Below are positions 5,325-11,368 of a stretch of DNA of 11,368 nt, piece after piece. The translations under genes were made by a program, and so were the position numbers. This stretch comes from Ventricola sp036297385. GTDB taxonomy: Bacteria; Bacillota; Clostridia; Christensenellales; Aristaeellaceae. Location of the stretch: contig JAXJLD010000024.1 in assembly GCA_036297385.1 (NCBI GenBank), forward strand, positions 1-11,368, in the 5' to 3' direction. The notes beneath the pieces were generated by a model. It was not told the origin of the DNA, searched no databases, and saw only the letters and a list, made by a program, of their open reading frames with translations. Each line of letters starts with the position of its first letter. The first letter of the stretch is position 1.

Positions 5325-7655
5325 ATGGCAAAATCAAAACCCACCAACACCCTGCGCAAAAAGCTCTACCGCGATATGCGGCGCGCAGGTATGCAGTTCC
5401 TGTCGATCATCCTGCTGTGTGCGCTGGGCACCTTCGCATTTGCAGCGCTGGACGGCATGGCGCGCATGACGCGCACCACGATCGACACCTACTTTGAAGA
5501 CAACAACCTCGCGGATTTCTGGGTCACGCTGCCCTCGGGCGTAGACCGCACGGCGCTTGACAAGATCCGCGATGTGGAGGGCGTGACAGAAGTCACCGCC
5601 CGCGCCGCCGCCGATCTGGAGACGACGCTCAAGGGGGTCGATGGCGATGTCACCGTGAACGTGACCGCCTACGACGGCGAGATGTCCATCAACGCGCCGC
5701 TGGTGCGCGAGGGCAATGCGCTTGATCCGAGCGATATGCGCGGCTGCTTGGTACAGGAGCGCTTTGCCAAGGCACAGGGTCTCTCCGTAGGAGATCCCCT
5801 CACCCTCAAGCTCGATGGCAAGGAAGTCACCTTCATTATCCGCGGCATTGCCGTCAGCCCGGAGTACGTCAATCTCTCGCGCGGCGTCGCCGCCGATCCG
5901 GGCGAATACGGCTTCATCCTCATCAATGCGCGCGCCCTGCCGCAGCTCCCGCTGACGCAGGCTGTCGTCACCATCGCGGACGGCACAGACGTGGATGCCG
6001 CGCAAAGCGCGATTGAAACCGCGCTGCCCGATGCGCTGGTACTCAGCCGCACGGCGCACTCCAGCACCGCGCGCTGCGACAACGACGCGCAGATGTTTGA
6101 GAACCTGACCTATGTATTCCCCATCCTGTGCTACGCCGTCGCCGCGCTGATCGTCATGACCACGCTCTCGCGTATGATCGACAACCAGCGCCTGCAAATG
6201 GGCACGCTCAAGGCACTGGGCTTCTCCAACCGGCAGATTCGCAATCACTACCTCTCCTATGCAGCGGCACCTTCTCTCGTTGGTGCGCTGCTGGGAACGC
6301 TGGTGGGGCACTACACACTGCCCTACGTCCTGTGGGATGCGCTGATGGGGCAAAGTGAGCTGCCCTACCGGCTGGAACCGCCGGTTTCCCTGCCGGCATG
6401 GGGCATGGTCATCCTCACGATGCTCATGAGCGTGGCCATCTGCTATATCACCTACCGTAAGTCCGCCCGGGAGAGCACAGCGCAGCTTCTGCGCCCCAAG
6501 CCCCCGAAGGCCGGCAAGCGCATCCTCTTCGAGCGGATCACCCCGCTGTGGTCGCGCCTGACGTTCAACGCCAAGATGATCGTCCGCAACCTGATGCGCA
6601 ACAAGATGCGCACGTTCATGTCCTTTGTGGGTCTGCTGTGCTGCACGATGCTCATCATCACCTCGCTGGGCCTTCAGGACTCCGTCACCAGCCTCGCCAA
6701 CCGCTATTACACCGGCACGCTGCGCTATGACGTGCGCGCCAACCTCACAGGCGAGACCGGCACGCCGGAAAGCTATGAACGCCGCCTGAACGCCGAAAAG
6801 GTGGAGTGCCTGATGGAGCGCTCCGTCTCCCTCAAGGCCGATGCGGGCGCACGCACCACGATGCTGACCGTGCTCAACGACGATCAGACGATGCAGCATC
6901 TGGGCGAAAACGAAACCTTTGTTCCGCTGAAAACCGGCTTTGCCGCCGTCACCTACAAGCTGTGCCAGACGCTGGACATCCATGTGGGCGATACCATCCG
7001 GCTGTACCTGCCGGGTGATGACGAGGCCGTGACCATGACCGTCGGCCAGATCGTTCACAACAACACTGTGCAGGGCGTGTACATGAACCGTACCACTTGG
7101 GAAGCGCAGCGCAAGGGCGACTATATGCCCACCGCGATCCAGCTCCTTGGCCCGGGCGAAGGCTGCCTCGCCGCGCTGGCGGACATGGACGAGGTCGATA
7201 CCCTCGATTACCCGGTGGTGCAGATCGCCGATATGCTCGATATGCTCGATGCGCTGTCCTCCGTCTTCTCGATGATTACCATCATCGCGCTGGCGCTGGC
7301 CTTCGTCATCTGCTACAACATGGGTCTGATGAACTTTGTCGAGCGCCTGCGCGAGTACGCGACGCTCAAGGTGCTGGGCTACCACCAGAAGGAGATCCGC
7401 AGCCTCATCATCAATGAGAACCTGCTCATTTCCGTGCTGGGCGTGCTGGCTGGCATTGTGCCGGGCTACTTCCTCACCGACGTGGTCATGCACTCCTGCG
7501 AGCCGGAAGGCGCGTTCTACCCCGGCGTGCCCACGGTGCAGTCCATCATCATCGCGTGCGTCGTCACGTTCTTCTTCTCCATCTTCATTCAGCTTCTGCT
7601 CACCCGCAAGGTGCGCTCCATCGACATGGTCGAGGCGCTCAAGTCTGTCGAATAA
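5325..7655 (+). CDS. FtsX-like ABC transporter permease with two four-helix halves
   Basis: The 776-residue integral membrane protein has about eight membrane segments in two similar halves. Helices lie near 23-44, 264-285, 312-335 and 357-378, then 431-452, 647-670, 700-722 and 739-761. Large extracytoplasmic domains occupy about 45-263 and 453-646. Each half has the FtsX-family cytoplasmic coupling loop: MGTLKALGFSNRQIR in the first and YATLKVLGYHQKEIR in the second. One chain therefore supplies both permease halves, unlike four-helix MacB, which dimerises. I chose the ATG at 5325 because GGAGG lies 8 nt before it and basic residues precede helix 1. Neighbours suggest a mechanotransmission-type efflux system working with the ATPase and adaptor. 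Confidence 0.9.
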   Translation: MAKSKPTNTLRKKLYRDMRRAGMQFLSIILLCALGTFAFAALDGMARMTRTTIDTYFEDNNLADFWVTLPSGVDRTALDKIRDVEGVTEVTARAAADLETTLKGVDGDVTVNVTAYDGEMSINAPLVREGNALDPSDMRGCLVQERFAKAQGLSVGDPLTLKLDGKEVTFIIRGIAVSPEYVNLSRGVAADPGEYGFILINARALPQLPLTQAVVTIADGTDVDAAQSAIETALPDALVLSRTAHSSTARCDNDAQMFENLTYVFPILCYAVAALIVMTTLSRMIDNQRLQMGTLKALGFSNRQIRNHYLSYAAAPSLVGALLGTLVGHYTLPYVLWDALMGQSELPYRLEPPVSLPAWGMVILTMLMSVAICYITYRKSARESTAQLLRPKPPKAGKRILFERITPLWSRLTFNAKMIVRNLMRNKMRTFMSFVGLLCCTMLIITSLGLQDSVTSLANRYYTGTLRYDVRANLTGETGTPESYERRLNAEKVECLMERSVSLKADAGARTTMLTVLNDDQTMQHLGENETFVPLKTGFAAVTYKLCQTLDIHVGDTIRLYLPGDDEAVTMTVGQIVHNNTVQGVYMNRTTWEAQRKGDYMPTAIQLLGPGEGCLAALADMDEVDTLDYPVVQIADMLDMLDALSSVFSMITIIALALAFVICYNMGLMNFVERLREYATLKVLGYHQKEIRSLIINENLLISVLGVLAGIVPGYFLTDVVMHSCEPEGAFYPGVPTVQSIIIACVVTFFFSIFIQLLLTRKVRSIDMVEALKSVE

Positions 7656-7696
7656 ATTCACTACATTGCTCAATCAAGCAGGAAAGGAACATTCTT

Positions 7697-8746
7697 ATGA
7701 AATCCAACAAAGCGAAGTTTTCCGTCCTTAGCGCCCTTGCGCTGTCCCTGACGCTCGTCTGCGGCGGCGCACTGGCTGCAACCGCCAATGCGACCGTGGT
7801 CGCGCCCGAAACCGCCAAGATCACCGCGCCGTTTGCCGGCACGCTGCTGCCCTTTGACTGGACGGCCGGTCAGGAAATCGCCGAAGGCGAAACCCTCTTC
7901 GAGCTGGATACCGTTCCGGTTTACGCCACCGAAAGCGGCACCGTCGCCGCCGTGTTCGCCAACGAGGGCGACGACGCCTCCGGCGTGCAGAGCCGCTATG
8001 GCGCACTGGCCGTCATTGAGCCGACCAACGCCCTCTACATCGCTGCGGATACCACGCAGGCCTACAACGATGCGGACAACCGCTACCTGCACGCGGGCGA
8101 GACGCTGTACCTCAAGTGCGGCAATGAGAAGGGCACCGGTGTGGTCACCAGCGTGAACGACAAGGAATACACCGTGGAGATCCTGACCGGTGCCTATGAT
8201 GTGGATGACACCGTGCGCTGCTTCCGCGAAAGCTCCATGCCCAGCGACAGCGAAACCGGCCGCGGCAAGGTAAAGCGCTATGCCGACATGAGCGTGACGG
8301 CTGAAGGCCGCGTGGCGCGTGTACACGTTCAGCCCGGCGACACCGTTGCCGTGGGCGATCTGCTCTTTGAGATGATCGATGCGCAGAGCGCCAAGGGGGC
8401 CTCTCCCATCATTGATGCGCCTGTCTCCGGCGCGATTACCGCCATGTACGCCTCCTCCGGTGCGCAGGTTTACCGCGGTGCGCCGCTGTGCGAAATTGCC
8501 GATCTGAGTGCGCTGGAGCTGAGCGTGGAGCTGGACGAGCTGGATCTGAACACTGTGCGCGTGGGCAGCACGCTGTCCTACACGCTGGACGCCTATGACG
8601 GCCAGACCTTCACCGGCACGGTCACGGAGATCCGCCCCATCGGCTCGGCCCGCCAGAACGCCACCTACTTTGATGTGCGCGTTACCGTCCCGAAGGACGT
8701 GCTGCTCCTGCCGGGCATGAACGCCACCGTCAATCTCGGCGCATAA
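7697..8746 (+). CDS. Efflux membrane-fusion (HlyD/MacA-like) adaptor, without coiled-coil hairpin
   Basis: The 349-residue protein has an N-terminal signal or anchor segment (8-30), possibly cleaved after an Ala-x-Ala at 25-32. Two lipoyl-like modules follow, about 34-108 and 199-268, with a small beta-rich region between (120-165) and a C-terminal beta-barrel (275-349). In the second module the half-motifs GRVARVHVQPGDTVAVGDLL and APVSGAITAMYASSGAQV are joined by only about 14 residues, where MacA-like proteins carry a long alpha-hairpin that docks with TolC. This fits a cell without an outer membrane. AAAGGA lies 8 nt before the ATG. The gene begins 41 nt after the permease. It probably sits outside the membrane beside the permease domains; exact role unknown. 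Confidence 0.85.
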   Translation: MKSNKAKFSVLSALALSLTLVCGGALAATANATVVAPETAKITAPFAGTLLPFDWTAGQEIAEGETLFELDTVPVYATESGTVAAVFANEGDDASGVQSRYGALAVIEPTNALYIAADTTQAYNDADNRYLHAGETLYLKCGNEKGTGVVTSVNDKEYTVEILTGAYDVDDTVRCFRESSMPSDSETGRGKVKRYADMSVTAEGRVARVHVQPGDTVAVGDLLFEMIDAQSAKGASPIIDAPVSGAITAMYASSGAQVYRGAPLCEIADLSALELSVELDELDLNTVRVGSTLSYTLDAYDGQTFTGTVTEIRPIGSARQNATYFDVRVTVPKDVLLLPGMNATVNLGA

Positions 8747-8761
8747 TGTTTTAACCATTCC

Positions 8762-8772
8762 AAGGAGGTGAT
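8762..8772 (+). promoter_or_regulatory. Very strong ribosome binding site for tetR
   Basis: AAGGAGGTGAT is an extended match to the 16S rRNA tail, 5 nt before the ATG at 8778 (7 nt from the GGTG core). It is stronger than the site of the adaptor gene, so the regulator may be made in relatively high amount from the last operon position. Confidence 0.7.
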
Positions 8773-8777
8773 TTCCC

Positions 8778-9362
8778 ATGGCGCTCCCCTTCACCGATCA
8801 GCAGCGTCTGGAAATCCGGCAAAAGCTGCTTGAAAGTGCGCAGCGCCACGCTCTTCATGAAGGCGTACAAAAAACCTCTCTGGATACGCTGACCTCTGAC
8901 GCGGGCATTTCCAAGTCCTCGTTCTACAAGTTTTACGAAAGCAAGGAACAGCTGTTCCTCGAGGTCGCCATGATCTGGGAGGCCGATATCATCGGCTCCG
9001 CGCTGCTCTCCCTCTCCAATGACAAGGAGAGCAGCGACAAGGAGCGCGCCGCAGCATTTGTCTACCGTGCCTTTGAGCGGATTCATCAGCTCGGCATCGC
9101 GCGCTTTCTCAAAGAGGATCTTCCGTTTCTCAATGCCACCCTTTCCCCGGATACGGCACGCACGCACTACCTCTCCTCCGCACGCAATATCTTCGATACC
9201 CTGCGCGCAGAGCGGGTGCATTTCAGCGTGTCTGATGACATAGCGCTCTCCGTCATCCAGCTGATGTACCTGACCATCCTCAACATCGGGGATATCGGGG
9301 AGAGCTTCTTCCCCGCGCTGCATATGCTTGTGCAGAGCGCCTGCGACCGGCTGGTTTCCTAA
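8778..9362 (+). CDS. TetR/AcrR-family transcriptional regulator
   Basis: The 194-residue protein has the TetR DNA-binding pattern: an N-terminal helix (about 7-28), then a helix-turn-helix in which TSLDTLTSDAGISKSSFYKF (33-52) leads into YESKEQLFLEV. The remaining 135 residues are mainly helical, as expected for a ligand-binding and dimer domain, and show no recognisable ligand motif. It is the last gene of the efflux operon, 31 nt after the adaptor, and ends just before a terminator. The likely target is the palindrome at 4520-4557 over the operon promoter, giving autoregulation and induction by a transported or related compound. That link is inferred from position. Confidence 0.93.
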   Translation: MALPFTDQQRLEIRQKLLESAQRHALHEGVQKTSLDTLTSDAGISKSSFYKFYESKEQLFLEVAMIWEADIIGSALLSLSNDKESSDKERAAAFVYRAFERIHQLGIARFLKEDLPFLNATLSPDTARTHYLSSARNIFDTLRAERVHFSVSDDIALSVIQLMYLTILNIGDIGESFFPALHMLVQSACDRLVS

Positions 9363-9388
9363 GCCCGCGCAGAACAGCCCCAAAAACA

Positions 9389-9426
9389 AAAATCGCCGCC
9401 CGACATTCAGCCGAGGCGGCGATTTT
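9389..9426. terminator. Bidirectional terminator between tetR and mgtE
   Basis: AAAATCGCCGCC (9389-9400) and GGCGGCGATTTT (9415-9426) form a perfect 12-bp stem around 14 bases. The plus strand continues into TTTTGTTTT and the minus strand into TTTTTGTTTTTG, so it can end both the efflux operon and mgtE, which converge here. Gene ends lie 26 nt and 6 nt away. Confidence 0.9.
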
Positions 9427-9432
9427 GTTTTC

Positions 9433-10791
9433 TCACAAGCCCAACATCACCGTGGCGATCATGAAATAGATCAGCAGCGCAGCCGCATCCACGATGGTGG
9501 TAATCATCGGGCTGGCCATCACTGCCGGGTCAAGTCCCAGCTTCTTGGCGCCCATCGGCAGCAGACAGCCCACCGCCGCAGCCAGCACAATCGCCAGCAT
9601 CAGCGTCACGGAGACCACCGCGCTGATGATCGCAGACGTGCCGGAAAAGAGCATCATCCGCAGGAAGTTGACTATCGCCAGCGCCGCGCCGGAAACCACC
9701 GCCACGCGCGTCTCCTTCCACAGCACGGGCAGCCATTCGGAGAGCTGCACCTCGCCCAGCGCCATGTTGCGGATGATGGTGACGGAGGTCTGGCTGCCGG
9801 AGTTACCGGCAGAGCCGGTCAGCATCGGGATGAACGCCGTAAGCACCACAGCGCCCGCCAGCACGGACTCAAAGTGCGTGATGATCGTGGAGGACAGCGT
9901 GGCAGAGAGCATCATAATCATCAGCCACGGCAGGCGGTGCGCCACCAGATGCATCACGCCCGCATCCATGTATTCCTCGTCAGAAGGGATGATGGCGGCC
10001 ATCTTCTTGATATCCTCGGTGTTTTCCTCGGTGATGACGTCCACGATGTCATCGATGGTGATGATGCCCACGAGCCGGTTCTCGCGGTCGGTGACGGCAA
10101 TGGAGGTCAGGTCATAGCGGCGGAAGTCCTCCGCAACGACCTCCTGATCGTCCGTCGTCATCGCCGAGACGATGTTCGTGTCCATGATATCCCGGATATA
10201 GGTGTTCTCCGGCGCGATAATCAGCTTGCGCAGCGACACATAGCCCACCAGACGGCGCTGCTCGTCGATGACATAGCAGGTATAGACGGTCTCCTTGTCG
10301 ATGCCCGTGCGGCGGATATGGTCCATCGCCTTGCGCACGGTGAAGTAGTCGTGCAGATCGACATACTCAATGGTCATCAGCGAGCCGGCGCTGTTCTCGG
10401 GATAATTGAGGAACTGGTTGATGAGCTTGCGCGTGCTTTCATCCGCGTTTTGCAGCACCTTCTTGACGACATTCGCGGGCATTTCCTCCAGAAAGTCCAC
10501 CGTGTCATCCAGAAACATATCATCCACCAGCGCCTTCAGCTCGGCATTGGTGGCGCTCTCCGCGATGAGCTGCTGCTGGTCGCTGTTCATATAGGAGAAC
10601 ACATCGGAGGAGATGTCCTTGGGCAGCATACGGAAGAGCTTGATGACCCGCGCGTTCTCCTCGATTTCCTCCAGCCCCTCGGCAATATCCACCGGCAGGC
10701 AGTCCTCTGCCTTTTTCTTAAATTCAGGCAGCTTGCCCGCGTCCATCAGCGCCAGCAGCTCCCGAAAATCCTTGCGAAATTCCTCATCCAT
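9433..10791 (-). CDS. mgtE: Magnesium transporter MgtE
   Basis: The 452-residue protein is a full-length MgtE magnesium channel/transporter of the cytoplasmic membrane. It has the cytosolic MgtE N domain (about 32-136), two CBS domains (about 138-200 and 201-258), a linker (plug) helix, and a five-helix membrane domain (about 286-450). Family marks include PMLTGSAGNSGSQTS (322-336) and PMITTIVDA (428-436), in which Asp435 matches the conserved ion-pathway aspartate. GTAGN-type and ITTI-D motifs are intact, so it should be functional. The ATG at 10791 has GGAGGG 7 nt upstream. It converges with the efflux operon and is transcribed alone from the promoter at 11057-11085. The CBS/N domains gate the channel by intracellular magnesium in known homologues. 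Confidence 0.96.
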   Translation of the reverse strand: MDEEFRKDFRELLALMDAGKLPEFKKKAEDCLPVDIAEGLEEIEENARVIKLFRMLPKDISSDVFSYMNSDQQQLIAESATNAELKALVDDMFLDDTVDFLEEMPANVVKKVLQNADESTRKLINQFLNYPENSAGSLMTIEYVDLHDYFTVRKAMDHIRRTGIDKETVYTCYVIDEQRRLVGYVSLRKLIIAPENTYIRDIMDTNIVSAMTTDDQEVVAEDFRRYDLTSIAVTDRENRLVGIITIDDIVDVITEENTEDIKKMAAIIPSDEEYMDAGVMHLVAHRLPWLMIMMLSATLSSTIITHFESVLAGAVVLTAFIPMLTGSAGNSGSQTSVTIIRNMALGEVQLSEWLPVLWKETRVAVVSGAALAIVNFLRMMLFSGTSAIISAVVSVTLMLAIVLAAAVGCLLPMGAKKLGLDPAVMASPMITTIVDAAALLIYFMIATVMLGL

Positions 10792-11056
10792 CGGGATTCC
10801 CTCCTATCATTTCCATGGCTCTTGAAAATGCGGCCTTTTCCCAAAAATGGCGCAGCAAGGCGCGCCTGTCCCCCTTCCACAAGAGAACAGACGGCACGCC
10901 TGTCTGCACGCTGTATGCGGCTATTTCGCGTTTCAGCGATGAATGGACGCAAAAGACAGCGCGCACAGCGCCCCGCGTTTTCGGGGATTGCCCGCCGTAC
11001 TACCGGGATAGTCGTCCACGTCCTTCACCTCTTCGTCCGCTTCATCTGTTGTGTTT
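10792..11056 (-). promoter_or_regulatory. Long GC-rich 5' leader of mgtE
   Basis: From the promoter at 11057-11085 the mgtE message would carry about 255 nt before the ATG. No protein-coding reading is convincing. The leader contains small hairpins, including CCCCG/CGGGG (10971-10986) and the attenuator-like stem at 10843-10866. mgtE leaders in Firmicutes often hold an M-box magnesium riboswitch, but I could not recognise its conserved segments here. The length alone suggests control after transcription starts. Confidence 0.4.
10843..10866 (-). terminator. Possible attenuator hairpin in mgtE leader
   Basis: On the minus strand GGCGC (10866-10862) pairs with GCGCC (10853-10849) around 8 bases, followed by ATTTTT (10848-10843). 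This is a short terminator-like element about 50 nt before mgtE. The stem is only 5 bp, so it may be weak or coincidental in GC-rich DNA. Confidence 0.3.
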
Positions 11057-11085
11057 ACAATACGCTCATTTCATGCGTTTGTCAA
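11057..11085 (-). promoter_or_regulatory. Sigma-A type promoter for mgtE
   Basis: On the minus strand TTGACA (11080-11085), a 17-bp spacer and TATTGT (11057-11062) form a good promoter. The -35 box is perfect and the -10 matches four of six bases. No other candidate of this quality lies nearer mgtE. Confidence 0.65.
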
Positions 11086-11212
11086 CCCCGCCGTGCGCAA
11101 TTCACGCCAGAGGCGCACATACGATTTCCCGAAAGAAATGCGCCGCAAACGCAAAGCAAAACGGGCGGGTGGGGACTGCCATTCCGGGAAACTCGCATCG
11201 TCGCGCTTGGCG
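11086..11212. other. Intergenic stretch between mgtE promoter and repeat
   Basis: I see no gene, terminator or clear site here. Reading frames that cross it have no family character and run on into the repeat, so they are unlikely to be real. Confidence 0.5.
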
Positions 11213-11368
11213 CCCCTTGCGATTTCCGACGTTCCGCCTGCCTGTTTCCGCATAAAAGCGCCATGCGTTCCCCCCGTCAGGTAACGCTTCGCTCCCTGAC
11301 GGCTTCGCCTGAATGGCTTCGCCATATGGGGATACGTTGGGACTGCCGTCCCAAACCCTGCTTGGGGA
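11213..11368 (+). repeat. Structured interspersed repeat, right copy (cut by window end)
   Basis: This is the second copy of the element at 82-251, in the same orientation about 11.1 kb away. The shared start CCCCTTGCGATTTCCGACG is identical for 19 bases and the core (11270-11332) differs at one base. The same hairpins recur: CCGTCAGG/CCTGACGG (11274-11302), ATGGC/GCCAT (11313-11325) and TTGGGAC/GTCCCAA (11337-11354). The last hairpin of the left copy would continue past the window edge. Intervening sequence 11232-11269 is more diverged and 2 nt shorter. Confidence 0.75.

Noticed and set aside
5334..7673. A 779-codon open frame on the minus strand opposite the permease
   Set aside because: It mirrors the permease in GC-rich DNA, is rich in His, Arg, Ala and Gly, lacks family motifs, and the plus-strand gene has clear domains and a ribosome site.
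7670..8794. A 374-codon minus-strand frame opposite the adaptor
   Set aside because: Same shadow pattern; the adaptor on the plus strand shows lipoyl modules and a signal segment.
11025..11045. A six-codon minus-strand frame (MKRTKR) at the start of the mgtE leader
   Set aside because: No ribosome site and only about 5 nt from the predicted transcript start; short ATG frames like this occur by chance.
10815..11255. A 146-codon plus-strand frame between mgtE and the right repeat
   Set aside because: No ribosome site or family character; it covers the mgtE leader and promoter and runs into the repeat.
1..11368. tRNA, rRNA, CRISPR array, insertion sequence or prophage genes
   Set aside because: I looked on both strands and saw no cloverleaf, array of spaced repeats, transposase or integrase.

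Overview
The window looks like chromosomal DNA from a GC-rich (about 60% by eye) monoderm bacterium, most likely a gut-type Clostridia/Firmicutes relative. The grounds are strong AGGAGG-type Shine-Dalgarno sites before every gene, near-consensus sigma-A promoters, a two-subunit LacL/LacM beta-galactosidase, and an efflux adaptor without the hairpin that would reach an outer-membrane channel. No taxonomic marker is present, so this is inference.

Layout from left to right. Positions 1-361 hold no gene. They contain a G-rich tract/hairpin, one copy of a roughly 160-bp structured repeat, and a terminator hairpin for lacM. On the minus strand, lacL-lacM (3173 to 362) encode a heterodimeric GH2 beta-galactosidase; the genes overlap by 17 nt and have a clear promoter at 3231-3259. 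Upstream, also on the minus strand, two short CHR-family (chromate-transporter-type) membrane genes (4411 to 3273) overlap by an ATGA. A divergent intergenic region (4412-4591) then feeds a plus-strand operon: ABC ATPase, FtsX-like permease with two four-helix halves, membrane-fusion adaptor, and TetR regulator (4592-9362). A bidirectional terminator separates tetR from the convergent mgtE (10791 to 9433). mgtE has its own promoter about 270 bp upstream and a long GC-rich leader. The window ends inside a second direct copy of the repeat seen at the left edge.

The best regulatory signal is at the ABC operon. A perfect TTGACA-17-TATAAT promoter is followed at once by a 38-bp near-perfect palindrome (17 of 19 pairs) built from four TAAAAAC half-sites. 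The last gene of the operon is a TetR-family repressor. The simplest reading is a strongly repressed, inducible efflux system controlled by its own TetR protein. The flanking repeat is the other notable item: its two copies differ by paired changes that preserve a hairpin, pointing to a selected nucleic-acid structure. All gene families here are known ones. The less ordinary parts are the operator architecture, the hairpin-less tandem-lipoyl adaptor, the structured repeat and the mgtE leader.
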